Below are positions 1-10,405 of a stretch of DNA of 64,000 bases, piece by piece; within the stretch, counting starts at the first letter, position 1; each line of letters opens with the position of its first letter. The DNA lies in assembly GCF_030504955.1 (NCBI RefSeq), contig NZ_JAUKTR010000004.1, positions 62,001-126,000 of the forward strand, read 5' to 3'. Under the pieces are notes generated by a model. It did no database searches. It was not told where the DNA came from and saw nothing but the letters and a program-made list of their open reading frames with translations. Both the position numbers and the translations under genes were made by a program. The DNA comes from Peiella sedimenti. GTDB taxonomy: Bacteria > Pseudomonadota > Alphaproteobacteria > Caulobacterales > Caulobacteraceae.

Positions 1-1
1 G

Positions 2-723
2 CGCAAGCACGTGACGCAGGTCCGCATCCTGCAGCGCGTCGCGGCCGCGGCCATCTGGCTGTTGGCGCTGGGGCTGGCGCTGATGACCATTCCGGGCTTC
101 CGACAGTGGGGCATGAGCCTCTTGGCCTCGGCAGGTGTCGTGGGTCTGGTGGCGGGCCTGGCGTTGCAGCCTTTCCTGACCAATCTGGTGGCCGGCATCC
201 AGATCGCCCTGACCCAGCCGATCCGGGTGGATGACGCGGTCATCGTGGAGGGGGAGTGGGGCAATATCGAAGAGATCGGCTCGACCTATGTGGTCGTTCG
301 CATCTGGGACCTGCGCCGTCTGGTGGTGCCCCTGACCTATTTCACCTCCAAGCCGTTCCAGAACTGGACGCGCGAGAGCGCCGAGCTGATCGGGGCCGTC
401 GAGCTGTGGGTCGACTACCGCGCCGACATCGACGCCATGCGCGCCGCCTTCATGGAGATGGTGAAGGCTTCGGCCCTATGGGACGGCAAGACGGCGGCGC
501 TCCAGGTCATCGACGCCACGGAGCGGACGCTGAAGGCGCGTTGTCTGGCCAGCGCGTCTGACGGGGGCAGGGCCTGGGATCTGCGCTGCGAAATCCGTGA
601 GAAGCTGGCCGCCTGGCTGCGTGACCACCAGCCCGAGGCCCTGCCGCGCGACCGCATCGAGCTGGAGCGGGAATCCACAGGCCGGCGGGTGCAAAGCGGG
701 GAAGAGCCCGCTATTACGCGGCA

Positions 724-727
<4 letters not shown>
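2..727 (+). CDS. MscS-family mechanosensitive ion channel, C-terminal part (5' end outside window)
   Basis: The reading frame is already open at base 2, so the true start lies upstream. The visible part begins with hydrophobic segments (about residues 12-30 and 36-55) ending in an Ala/Gly-rich pore-helix-like stretch. It then has the beta-rich domain typical of the MscS family (residues about 65-115, with QPIRVDDAV and the N-W-T turn near 'FQNWTRES') and an alpha/beta C-terminal domain. The family forms inner-membrane channels that release solutes on hypo-osmotic shock. The stop codon overlaps the murC start by four bases (ATGA). The family call is good; which paralogue it is cannot be said. 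Confidence 0.85.
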
Positions 728-2138
<1,411 letters not shown>

Positions 2139-2142
<4 letters not shown>

Positions 2143-3065
2143 CCGACTGGCGCGACAATCTCCCTGCCGTGCGCGGCAAGCTGTTGCGTGACGAGCCGCT
2201 GGGCCCCTTCACCTGGTTTCGCGTGGGCGGGCCGGCCGAGGTGCTGTTCGTGCCCGAGGACGAGGCGGACCTGTCTGCCTTCCTGGCCGGACTGGACCCG
2301 GCCGTGCCGGTCACGGTGCTGGGCATCGGCTCGAATGTCATTGTCCGCGATGGCGGAGTCGAGGGCGTGGTGATCCGCCTGGGCCGGGGCTTCAACGGCG
2401 TGACGGTCGCCGAGACCACGCTGGTCGCCGGGGCGGCGGTGCCCGACGCGGTGCTGGCGCGCAAGGCGGCCGATGCGGGCATCGCGGGGCTGGAATTCTA
2501 TGCCGGGGTGCCCGGCTCGGTCGGTGGAGCCGTGGTGATGAACGCCGGATGCTACGGAGCCGAGACCTGCGAGGTGCTGACCTCGGCGCGGCTGATGGAC
2601 CGCCAGGGCCGCGCGCGGGACGTCGCGGCCGAGGAGCTGGCCTACAGCTATCGCCACAGCGCTCTGCACGAGGATGGGCCGCTGCACGGCCAGATCGTGC
2701 TGTCGGCGACCTTCCGGGGCCGGCCGGACCAGCCCGAGGCCATCAAGGCGCGCATCGCCGAGATCACCTCGCGCCGCGAGCAGACCCAGCCCATTCGCGA
2801 GAAAACGGGCGGCTCAACCTTCAAGAACCCCGAGGGGACTTCGTCGTGGAAGCTGGTCGATAAGGCCGGCTGGCGCGGCAAGCTGTTCAGCGTGACCGGC
2901 GGCGGCGCCAAGTTCAGCGAGCTGCACGCCAACTTCATGATCAATCCCGGCGAGGCCACCGCGGCGGACATCGAGGGCCTGGGCGAGGCCGTGCGCGCCG
3001 ACGTCCTGGAGAAGACCGGCGTCCAGCTGCACTGGGAAATCAAGCGGATCGGCCGGGCCCGCTAA
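2139..3065 (+). CDS. murB: UDP-N-acetylmuramate dehydrogenase
   Basis: FAD-dependent enzyme that reduces UDP-GlcNAc-enolpyruvate to UDP-MurNAc with NADPH. The FAD-binding fold is visible: '[13 protein letters not shown]' near the N terminus, '[14 protein letters not shown]' and '[21 protein letters not shown]'. The C-terminal catalytic part contains '[12 protein letters not shown]', whose serine is the expected proton donor. I place the start at a TTG (2139) overlapping the murC stop. The frame is open further upstream, but that extension runs inside murC and has no MurB-like sequence. About 308 residues, typical for the family. Confidence 0.95.
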
Positions 3066-3087
3066 ATCACTCCGAAAAATCCGTCTG

Positions 3088-3105
3088 GTAAACCGGACGT
3101 AAACC
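3088..3105. promoter_or_regulatory. Direct repeat GTAAACC x2 upstream of ddl
   Basis: Two identical heptamers, GTAAACC at 3088-3094 and 3099-3105, are spaced 11 bases start to start (one helical turn) in the 85-base murB-ddl gap. This is the only intergenic gap between murC and ftsQ. It could be an operator or part of a promoter, but no known consensus is matched. Confidence 0.3.
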
Positions 3106-3150
3106 AAGGTTGCTCACCTTGGTCGCTCGCGCCCCGTCCCTGAGTGGTCC

Positions 3151-4089
3151 ATGTCCCGTGAGCCGTCTGAAACCCACGTCGCCGTCCTGCTTGGCGGGCT
3201 GTCGTCGGAGCGCGAAGTATCGCTGGTTTCGGGCCGCGAGTGCGCTGCGGCCCTGCGCCGCGTCGGCTACCGCGTAACCGAGGTCGACGCCGGCCGCGAC
3301 GTGGCCGAGGTCCTGTCCCGGCTGAAGCCCGACGTGGCCTTCAACGCGCTGCACGGCGTCTGGGGCGAGGATGGGACCATCCAGGGGGTGCTTGAGACCC
3401 TGGCCATTCCCTACACCCATTCCGGCGTGCTGGCCTCGGCCCTGGCCATGGACAAGGCCAAGTCCAAGGCGGTGCTGAAGGCGGCGGGCGTGTCTGTCCC
3501 TGGCGGCGGCCTCTACGACCGGCATGAGGTGGCGCGCCGCCACGTCATCGAGCCGCCCTATGTGATCAAGCCGAACGCCGAGGGCTCGTCCGTCGGCGTC
3601 TATCTGGTGCGCGAGGGCGCCAACGGCTTCGTGGCCGAGGTTGGCGCGCCTGACTGGGCCTATGGCGACGAAGTCATGGTCGAGCCCTATGTGGCCGGCA
3701 AGGAGCTGTGCGTCACCGTGATCGGCGAGGCGGCCGGTCCCCGGGCCCTGACCGTCACCGACATCACCCCGGCCAAGGGGTTCTACGACTACGAGGCGAA
3801 GTACGCCCCAGGCGGCTCGAAGCACGAGCTGCCCGCCGCGCTGCCCCCGGCGGTCTTCGAGCGCTGTCTGCGCGAGGCCGAGGCGGCCCACACGGCGCTG
3901 GGCTGCCGGGGCGTCAGCCGCTCCGATTTCCGCTACGACGCCGACACCGGCGTGCTGGTCCTGCTGGAGGTCAACACCCAGCCAGGCATGACGCCGACCT
4001 CCCTGGTCCCCGAGCAGGCGTCGTTCGTCGGGACGAGCTTTGAAGAGCTGATGCGCTGGATGGTGGAGGACGCCTCATGCCGGCGGTAG
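3151..4089 (+). CDS. ddl: D-alanine--D-alanine ligase
   Basis: ATP-grasp enzyme that joins two D-alanines for the peptidoglycan stem peptide. The N terminus has '[14 protein letters not shown]', followed by '[17 protein letters not shown]'. The ATP-grasp region carries '[17 protein letters not shown]', and the C terminus has '[20 protein letters not shown]' with the metal-binding Glu and Asn. The length, 312 residues, is normal. The 3' end overlaps ftsQ by 13 bases, which fits a shared wall and division transcript. Confidence 0.97.
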   Translation: MSREPSETHVAVLLGGLSSEREVSLVSGRECAAALRRVGYRVTEVDAGRDVAEVLSRLKPDVAFNALHGVWGEDGTIQGVLETLAIPYTHSGVLASALAMDKAKSKAVLKAAGVSVPGGGLYDRHEVARRHVIEPPYVIKPNAEGSSVGVYLVREGANGFVAEVGAPDWAYGDEVMVEPYVAGKELCVTVIGEAAGPRALTVTDITPAKGFYDYEAKYAPGGSKHELPAALPPAVFERCLREAEAAHTALGCRGVSRSDFRYDADTGVLVLLEVNTQPGMTPTSLVPEQASFVGTSFEELMRWMVEDASCRR

Positions 4090-4925
4090 TGCGCGGCGGC
4101 CGACGCCAGGGCGCCGCGCCGCGTGGTCAGGCGCGTGCGGCCCAGGGCTCGCGCACGGGACGCGCGGCCGCTCCCGCCCCCTCGCGCGCCAGCCTGCCCC
4201 AGGGCGTGATCCTGGGCGGCGCGGCGGCGGCGGCCCTGGTGCTGGGCGTCGCCTTATTCAGCGGCGAGCGCGGCGCGGTCATCGGCGAGTCCCTGCGCGG
4301 CTGGGCCGACGGACGCATGGCGGCGCTGGGCTTCAAACTGCGCCGGATCAATATCCAGGGCGCCACCCCGGAGGCGCAGCTGGAGATCCAGCGGGTCCTC
4401 AATCTCCGATCCGGCCAGCCCCTGGCGCTGATGGATCTGGACACGGTCCGCACCCAGGTGGAGCAGGTGGGCTGGGTGAAGGACGTGCGCGTCGTGCGTC
4501 TGCTGCCCGACACCCTGGTCATCGCCGTGACCCAGCGCACCGCCGCCGCCGTCTGGCAGACGGGCGGCGTGGTCCAGGTGATCGATGCAGCCGGCGAGCC
4601 GATTCCCGGCGCGGACCCCGGCCGGTTCGCCCAGCTGCCCCTGGTGGTGGGCGAGGGCGCGGCTGACGCGGCCCCGGCGCTGCTGCCCATGATCCGGTCA
4701 CGCCCGCGCCTGGCCGCGCGGCTGGACGCTCTGGTGCGCGTGGACAATCGGCGCTGGGACCTGAGGCTTAAGGACGGGGCGCTGATCCAGCTGCCCGCCG
4801 TCGACGAGGAGGGCGCCCTGATCCGGCTGGACGCCCTGGATCAGCGCCAGCGCCTGCTGGACCTTGGTTTTTCGAGAATTGATCTGCGGCTGCCAGAAGC
4901 GGTGGCCGTGCGCCTTGCGGGGTAG
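4077..4925 (+). CDS. ftsQ: Cell division protein FtsQ
   Basis: Bitopic inner-membrane divisome protein that links early and late division proteins (FtsB/FtsL partners). A basic, Ala/Arg-rich cytoplasmic tail of about 40 residues is followed by one membrane helix (about 41-62). The POTRA-like domain starts at '[16 protein letters not shown]', and a beta domain continues through '[18 protein letters not shown]'. The order ddl-ftsQ-ftsA supports the call, as does the length (282 residues). FtsQ is poorly conserved in sequence, so context carries much of the weight. Confidence 0.93.
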   Translation: MPAVVRGGRRQGAAPRGQARAAQGSRTGRAAAPAPSRASLPQGVILGGAAAAALVLGVALFSGERGAVIGESLRGWADGRMAALGFKLRRINIQGATPEAQLEIQRVLNLRSGQPLALMDLDTVRTQVEQVGWVKDVRVVRLLPDTLVIAVTQRTAAAVWQTGGVVQVIDAAGEPIPGADPGRFAQLPLVVGEGAADAAPALLPMIRSRPRLAARLDALVRVDNRRWDLRLKDGALIQLPAVDEEGALIRLDALDQRQRLLDLGFSRIDLRLPEAVAVRLAG

Positions 4926-4937
4926 GGAGTTCGGTCG

Positions 4938-6275
4938 GTGAAGAAGACACTGGGCGCCATGGCGGGAGGCGTGTCCTTGTCGGGGCTTAAGGAGGGCGGT
5001 CGGCAGACCGCCGTCGCGGCTCTTGACCTCGGCGCGTCCAAGATCGCCTGTTTCATCATGACGGCCGACGGCGTGCGCCGGGCCGATCACACCATCCGGG
5101 TGGCGGGGGCCGGCTATGTCCAGTCGCGCGGCGTGCGCGGCGGCGGCATCATCGACATGGACGCCGCGGCTCAGGCCGTGGCCCAGGCGGTGGACCGGGC
5201 CGAGCGGGCCGCGGGCGTCGGCGTTTCGGGCGTGGTGGTGACCAGCGCGGGCGGCCAGATGTCCAGCCGCCGGGTCCGGGCCGAAATCTCGCTGGGGACC
5301 CGTCCGGTGGGCGACGCCGAACTGGCCCGCTGCATCGCCGCCGCCCTGGCCCAGAGCCACCAGCCCAACCGCCGCCCCATCCACCTGCTGCCCATCGCCT
5401 GGTCGGTGGACGGCCAGATTCCCGTGCGCGACCCCCGCAACATGTGCGGCCGCGTGCTGTCGCTCGAGATGCTGATCGTCAGCATGGCCGAGCCTGCCTT
5501 CGCCAATCTGTCCCACTGCCTGGAGCTGGCTCACCTGGATTTCCAGGGCGTGGCCGCCGCGCCATACGTGTCGGGTCTGGCGGCGCTGGAGCCGGATGAG
5601 CTGGACCTGGGCTGCGCCTGCATCGACATGGGCGGCGGCTCGACCTCGACCGCCGTGTTCGGGGGCGGCTCGCTGCTGCATCTGGACAGCCTGCCGGTGG
5701 GCGGCGAGCACGTGACGGCGGATGTGGCGCGCGGTCTTTCGACCTCAAAAGCGGGCGCCGAGCGGCTGAAAACCCTGCACGGTTCGGCCATCGCCTCGTC
5801 CAACGAGGACCGCGAAATGGTCGAGGCTCCGCCGCGTGGCGACGACCCGGGCGCAGGGCCGGTGGTCGTGGCGCGCGGCATTCTCAAGAATGTCATCGCG
5901 CCGCGCGTCGAGGAGACGCTGGAGCTGGTCCGCGACCGACTGAAAGCCTCGGGCGCGCCGCTGGATCCCGGCGCGGGCATCGTGCTGACCGGCGGCGCCA
6001 GCCAGCTGGCGGGCGTGCGTGAGCTGGCCGTGCGGGTCTTCGACCGCCCCGTGCGCCTGGGCCGGCCCAAGCGGGCGCCGCACCTGGCCGACGCGGCGGC
6101 GGGTCCGGCGTTCTGCGCGGCGGCGGGCGTTCTGCTGCGCGCTGCCTACGGCCCGCGCGAGGCCGTCTCGACGCGCAAGCTGATGAGCGCGCGCCTGACG
6201 CCGAAGGATGCGCCCCAGGTCCAGCGCGGCCCGCTGCTGGCGCGCGCCGCCGGCTGGCTCCGGGAAAACCTCTAG
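4938..6275 (+). CDS. ftsA: Cell division protein FtsA
   Basis: Actin-like ATPase that tethers FtsZ to the membrane. Phosphate-1 region 'VAALDLGASKIACFI' lies near residue 28 and the phosphate-2 region 'CACIDMGGGSTSTAVF' near residue 230. The adenosine motif is 'GIVLTGGASQLAGV', and an amphipathic C-terminal helix ends the protein ('LARAAGWLRENL'). The chosen GTG start lies 12 bases after the ftsQ stop. An in-frame ATG at 4959 is an alternative. Unlike many bacteria, ftsZ does not follow directly; an opposite-strand gene intervenes. Confidence 0.94.
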   Translation: MKKTLGAMAGGVSLSGLKEGGRQTAVAALDLGASKIACFIMTADGVRRADHTIRVAGAGYVQSRGVRGGGIIDMDAAAQAVAQAVDRAERAAGVGVSGVVVTSAGGQMSSRRVRAEISLGTRPVGDAELARCIAAALAQSHQPNRRPIHLLPIAWSVDGQIPVRDPRNMCGRVLSLEMLIVSMAEPAFANLSHCLELAHLDFQGVAAAPYVSGLAALEPDELDLGCACIDMGGGSTSTAVFGGGSLLHLDSLPVGGEHVTADVARGLSTSKAGAERLKTLHGSAIASSNEDREMVEAPPRGDDPGAGPVVVARGILKNVIAPRVEETLELVRDRLKASGAPLDPGAGIVLTGGASQLAGVRELAVRVFDRPVRLGRPKRAPHLADAAAGPAFCAAAGVLLRAAYGPREAVSTRKLMSARLTPKDAPQVQRGPLLARAAGWLRENL

Positions 6276-6278
6276 CCA

Positions 6279-6314
6279 AGAAAAAGGCCCGACCGGATTG
6301 CTCCGACCGGGCCT
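6279..6314 (-). terminator. Intrinsic terminator for the S9 peptidase gene (possibly bidirectional)
   Basis: Arms 6285-6297 and 6302-6314 pair with 7 + 4 base pairs around a two-base mismatch, with a TTGC loop. Read on the minus strand, the hairpin is followed by a T-rich run (6285 down to 6279). It lies between the convergent ftsA and peptidase genes. Confidence 0.75.
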
Positions 6315-6336
6315 CTGAGCAGGCTCGCGCCGGGCC

Positions 6337-8385
6337 TTACAGGCCCGAGCCGCCGCACCCGGTGCGAAGGTACTCTTCGATCAGGCGTAGCTGACGCTGA
6401 TTGACCTCGCGCGTGTAGGCCTGGCCGTGGGCGAAGTCCGGCAGTTCTTCGTAGCGGATGTCGCGTCCGGCGGCCCGGGCGCGCTCATAGAACATCACCG
6501 ACTGCTCGATCGGCACCGTCTGGTCCCGGACGCCATGATAGACGAGGATCGGGATTGAGATGTTCGCCGCCTGGGTCAGGGGGCTGAGGCCGCTGACTGT
6601 GTCGCGCTGCGCCTCCCGCTGGTAGGGGTTCCTAAACAGAGCGTTGCGGATGCGGGTCAGATCCGAAACCCCCGCGCCCGAGATGGCGCACTTGTACAGA
6701 CCGTTGGGCCGCACGGCAGCCGCCATCGCGGCGTAGCCGCCGTATGAGAAGCCGAACATGGCCACCCGCTCGCGCTGGGCGATGCCCTGCTCGACGGCCC
6801 AGCCGACCGCGTCGTCCAGATCGTCCTGCATGGTCTGGCCCCATTGATTGTCGCCGGCCATCCACAGCCGCTTGCCCCAGCCGTCCGAGCCGCGGAACTG
6901 CGGCTGGATCACCGCATATCCGCGCGAGGCCAGCATCTGCGGCCACAGGGACCAGTCCCATTCCAGGTTGTCGCGGGACCAGGGGCCGCCATGCGGCAGG
7001 ATCACGGTCGGGTAGGGCCCGGGGCCGTACAGGGCCTCTGAGGGTCGCGTGACGAAGGCCGGAATATCGAGCCCGTCGCGCGCCTCGTAGGACGTAAAGG
7101 TGGTGCGCCCCAGCACCGCCGGATCCAGATCGGGATGGGGACGGGACAGAAGCTGGAGGCGCGACTTGTCCTGCAACAGGTAGTAGGCGCCGGGATCGTT
7201 CGGACCGCCGACCCAGACGACGGCGGTGTTGAGGTCGTCAGACGCCGACACCACCTGGGCGTACCGGTCCGCCGCAAAGCGGATGCGCGCGGTGCGGCCG
7301 GTGGCGGGATCCGTCACCGGCGTCACCTGCTCCTCGATGTTGAGGGCCTGGTTGATGCCGGCAAGCAGCGCCTCGTACTGAGGCAGGATCGGGAATTCGG
7401 TGGAGCGCGGCCCCGCGAAGGTGAAGGACGCCACCTCGCCCTGGTCGGGGCCGGGCGCGTCCCAGATGCTGACGCCCTGCGCTTCGAACAGGGGATGGGC
7501 GAAAGCCGGCTCATCGGCCAAACGGCGCGCCGCGATGTCGTACTCGAAGATGGCCGCCTTATCGCGGTTGCGGTTGGAGATCACGAAGGCGACGTTCGGA
7601 TCGCTGGAGAAGGCCGCCACGGAGAACACCTCGCGGTCGCGAGGACGGGTGCGGATGTGCTCCTGCCAGTCGCCGTCGCCACTGCGGAACTCGGTGGCGA
7701 TGTAGAGACCCTCGCCATCGCGGCCGACCAGCGACCGGGCCCGGATGGCGCCGGTATGATCGGTGTCGTAGCTGATGATGTCTTCGCCGCCGCGCAGCAG
7801 GCGCTCGATGCGGCCGTTGTTGACGTTGTACAGATAGACGTCGGCGCCGACCTGCATCAGCACGTTGTCCGGGTCGCGCGGCAGATCATCGATGATCTGG
7901 GCGCTGGACAGGCGCAGCATCTGCTCTTCGGCCTGGGACCGGGCGCGGATGGAGGTCAGAGGGTCGCGCCAGCCGCCCGATCCGTCGATATTGACGAAGA
8001 ACAGCTTGCCGCGGAACGAATGGAAGGTGCCGGAGTCGAACGGCTCGAAGGCCGAGATGGCGATCACGCCGTCGGAAACAAAACCGACGCCCTGAAGCTG
8101 CGGGCCGGTCGAGTTGAAGGTGCGCGGCTCAGCCGTGAAGTTCTGCGTATCCCAGACCCGCACCACGCGCGTGTCGCCTTCGGATTGCAGGGCGGCGATG
8201 TAGCGTCCGTTCGGCGACACGGCGAAACTGCTCATCACCGGATGGGCGGCCAGCTGCTCGATCGTCGGGATACGCAGCTGGCTCTGCGCCGCCGGAGCGG
8301 CGGGCTGCTGCGACAGGGCGAGAGCGGGCCCGGACAAGGCCACAGCTAAGGCGAGGGCGGCCGCCCCCCACTTGATTGAACGCAT
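6337..8385 (-). CDS. S9 family (prolyl oligopeptidase-type) secreted peptidase
   Basis: Probably a periplasmic serine peptidase of 682 residues. It has a signal peptide (residues 1-24, ending in Ala-Leu-Ala), then a beta-propeller-like region of repeated WD40/TolB-type strands to about residue 400, then an alpha/beta-hydrolase domain. The likely triad is Ser547 in GFSYGG, Asp621 in 'GVRDQTV' and His653 in 'DFAHGQ'. The frame is open 51 codons further upstream, but the ATG at 8385 is directly followed by the signal peptide. The gene lies antiparallel between ftsA and ftsZ. The substrate is unknown; a link to division is not shown by the sequence. Confidence 0.9.
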   Translation of the reverse strand: MRSIKWGAAALALAVALSGPALALSQQPAAPAAQSQLRIPTIEQLAAHPVMSSFAVSPNGRYIAALQSEGDTRVVRVWDTQNFTAEPRTFNSTGPQLQGVGFVSDGVIAISAFEPFDSGTFHSFRGKLFFVNIDGSGGWRDPLTSIRARSQAEEQMLRLSSAQIIDDLPRDPDNVLMQVGADVYLYNVNNGRIERLLRGGEDIISYDTDHTGAIRARSLVGRDGEGLYIATEFRSGDGDWQEHIRTRPRDREVFSVAAFSSDPNVAFVISNRNRDKAAIFEYDIAARRLADEPAFAHPLFEAQGVSIWDAPGPDQGEVASFTFAGPRSTEFPILPQYEALLAGINQALNIEEQVTPVTDPATGRTARIRFAADRYAQVVSASDDLNTAVVWVGGPNDPGAYYLLQDKSRLQLLSRPHPDLDPAVLGRTTFTSYEARDGLDIPAFVTRPSEALYGPGPYPTVILPHGGPWSRDNLEWDWSLWPQMLASRGYAVIQPQFRGSDGWGKRLWMAGDNQWGQTMQDDLDDAVGWAVEQGIAQRERVAMFGFSYGGYAAMAAAVRPNGLYKCAISGAGVSDLTRIRNALFRNPYQREAQRDTVSGLSPLTQAANISIPILVYHGVRDQTVPIEQSVMFYERARAAGRDIRYEELPDFAHGQAYTREVNQRQLRLIEEYLRTGCGGSGL

Positions 8386-8657
8386 TATTGGTCCCCCAGG
8401 GCCGTAAACTGCTGATCCTGGAGCGATAGAAGCGGCAGGACCGCGTTTGCGCAATCCGATTCGCCTGGATACGTCGCCGCAGGGCGCCGTCGGGCTACGG
8501 TGAAGGTTAACAAATCCCCTCGAAAATCCGCGACTCACGCTATCGCGGTAACCGTCTCTTAATCTTGGTGGCTTTTCATTAACCCTAGTCCGGGCGCGGA
8601 ACGTGAGCGCGGCGTGTGCTCCTCCGAATGACTACCGGATCGGGTGGAGGTCGGCGA
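8386..8657 (+). promoter_or_regulatory. ftsZ upstream region with two GANTC sites and TTAA half-sites
   Basis: This 272-base gap lies between divergent genes. It contains GATTC (8458-8462) and GACTC (8532-8536), the sites methylated by CcrM in Caulobacterales. It also has TTAAC (8507-8511), TTAA (8559-8562) and TTAACC (8579-8584), which resemble CtrA half-sites. In Caulobacter, ftsZ is known to respond to CtrA and to GANTC methylation. The half-sites here do not show the canonical seven-base spacing, so CtrA binding is only a suggestion. Confidence 0.4.
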
Positions 8658-10247
8658 ATGTCTCTTTCTCTGGTGCGTCCGGAAGCTACGGAATTGAAGC
8701 CCCGTATCGTCGTGTTCGGCGTCGGCGGCGCAGGCGGCAACGCCGTCAACAACATGATCGAGGCGGGCCTGCAGGGCGTCGACTTCGTCGTGGCCAATAC
8801 GGACGCCCAGCACCTGGGTTTCGCCAAGACCGACCGCCGCATTCAGCTGGGCCAGACCATCACCGAAGGCCTGGGCGCGGGCGCCCACCCTGAGGTCGGC
8901 ATGAACGCCGCCGAGGAATCTTCAGACGAGATCAAGGCGCACCTGGAAGGCGCCCATATGGTCTTCATCACCGCCGGCATGGGCGGCGGCACCGGCACGG
9001 GCGCCGCGCCCGTCATCGCCCGCTGCGCGCGTGACCGCGGCATTCTGACCGTGGGGGTCGTGACCAAGCCCTTCACCTTCGAGGGCCGCCACCGCATGCG
9101 TCTGGCCGACGCCGGCATCGCCGAGCTGCAGCGCCACGTGGACACGCTGATCGTCATTCCGAACCAGAACCTGTTCCGGGTCGCCAACGAGCGGACCACC
9201 TTCGCCGACGCCTTCGGCATGGCGGACCAAGTGCTGCACTCGGGCGTGCGCTCCATCACCGACCTGATGATCCTGCCGGGCCTGATCAATCTGGACTTCG
9301 CCGACGTGCGCTCGGTCATGGCCGATATGGGCAAGGCCATGATGGGCACCGGCGAGGCCGAGGGCGAGGACCGCGCCCTGACCGCCGCCCAGAACGCCAT
9401 CGCCAACCCGCTGCTGGACGAGACCAGCCTCAAGGGCGCCAAGGCCGTGCTGGTGAACATCACCGGCGGCATGGACATGACCCTGCTGGAGGTGGACGAA
9501 GCCGCCAACGCCATCTCCGCCGAGGTTGATCCGGAAGCCAACATCATCTTCGGGGCCGCCTTCGATCCGGCGCTGGAAGGCCGCTTGCGGGTCTCGGTGG
9601 TCGCCACCGGCATGGACGAGGCCGCCATGGCCAAGATCGAGCCCCAGGCCCCCGCGCGGCCTGCGGCGGCGGTCTCGCGTCCTGCGGCGCCGGCCCAGCC
9701 GCAGCCCGCGGCGCACGAGGAGATCTTCGTCGCCCCCGCCGCTCGCGAACCGGCCCGCCAGGCCGAACCGGTGCGCACGCCCGTCTTCGGCCAGCGCATC
9801 GACGCGCCCCAGCCGGCCGCGGCCCCGACCATGCATGCCGAGGCCCAGCCCGAGCCCGAACTGCGCATCTTCGACGCCGAGCCCGAGGTGCGCGAGGAGC
9901 CCCGCATCCTGGCCAAGATCGTCGATCCCGCCGTCGAGGAGATGGAGGCGGAAGGCTACGATCAGGGCGATCTCTACCTCACGCCCCAGCCGGAGCCTGC
10001 CCGCCCCGCCGCCCGCGCGCCCGAGCGCCCGAGCGGCATGTTCGCGCCCATGGGTCAGGAAGAGCAGCCGCGCCGCTGGAGCCTGTTCGGCGGCCGCCGC
10101 CGTGACTATACGCCGCCGGCCCAACCCCAGCCGTCCGCCCAGCAGATGCGCGCCACCCAGCAGGCCCAGCCTGTCGCCCAGACTGAGCCGGAAGCGGTGG
10201 ACGAGGATCTGGAGATCCCCGCCTTCCTGCGCCGCCTCGCGAACTGA
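8658..10247 (+). CDS. ftsZ: Cell division protein FtsZ
   Basis: Tubulin-like GTPase that forms the cytokinetic ring. The GTP-binding loop GGGTGTG is at residues 109-115, with '[14 protein letters not shown]' near residue 20. The globular core ends near residue 320. A long Pro/Ala/Glu-rich linker of roughly 190 residues follows, as in other Caulobacterales FtsZ. The conserved C-terminal peptide '[12 protein letters not shown]' binds FtsA and other partners. The start at 8658 has a GGAGG-type Shine-Dalgarno at 8643-8650. An in-frame upstream ATG at 8616 would add 14 residues unlike FtsZ. Confidence 0.98.
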   Translation: MSLSLVRPEATELKPRIVVFGVGGAGGNAVNNMIEAGLQGVDFVVANTDAQHLGFAKTDRRIQLGQTITEGLGAGAHPEVGMNAAEESSDEIKAHLEGAHMVFITAGMGGGTGTGAAPVIARCARDRGILTVGVVTKPFTFEGRHRMRLADAGIAELQRHVDTLIVIPNQNLFRVANERTTFADAFGMADQVLHSGVRSITDLMILPGLINLDFADVRSVMADMGKAMMGTGEAEGEDRALTAAQNAIANPLLDETSLKGAKAVLVNITGGMDMTLLEVDEAANAISAEVDPEANIIFGAAFDPALEGRLRVSVVATGMDEAAMAKIEPQAPARPAAAVSRPAAPAQPQPAAHEEIFVAPAAREPARQAEPVRTPVFGQRIDAPQPAAAPTMHAEAQPEPELRIFDAEPEVREEPRILAKIVDPAVEEMEAEGYDQGDLYLTPQPEPARPAARAPERPSGMFAPMGQEEQPRRWSLFGGRRRDYTPPAQPQPSAQQMRATQQAQPVAQTEPEAVDEDLEIPAFLRRLAN

Positions 10248-10294
10248 AGGCGCTCGCCCCGCAGGCGAGGCCTTTCACAAGCTGACCTATCCGG

Positions 10295-10334
10295 ACGGGT
10301 TTCGCGAAACAAAGTGAAACCCGTCTTCACTTTG
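10295..10334 (+). promoter_or_regulatory. Interlocking hairpins between ftsZ and lpxC
   Basis: Three inverted repeats share bases. Hairpin A pairs 10295-10303 with 10316-10324 (9 bp, perfect). Hairpin B pairs 10310-10318 with 10326-10334 (9 bp, perfect). Palindrome C is GTTTCGCGAAAC at 10299-10310. A and B share bases 10316-10318, so they exclude one another. No long T-run follows, so this is either a weak terminator, an attenuator-like switch or a protein-binding site. Confidence 0.5.
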
Positions 10335-10405
10335 TCCCTGGCCCTGTCGCCGTTACCTGTCCGAGCCTGGGCGCTTGCCCAGACAGTCGGTGGGAATGTT
10401 TTCGC

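Noticed and set aside
8922..10124. 400-codon antisense frame in ftsZ
   Set aside because: His/Arg/Gly/Asp-rich composition and complete overlap with ftsZ; no family resemblance.
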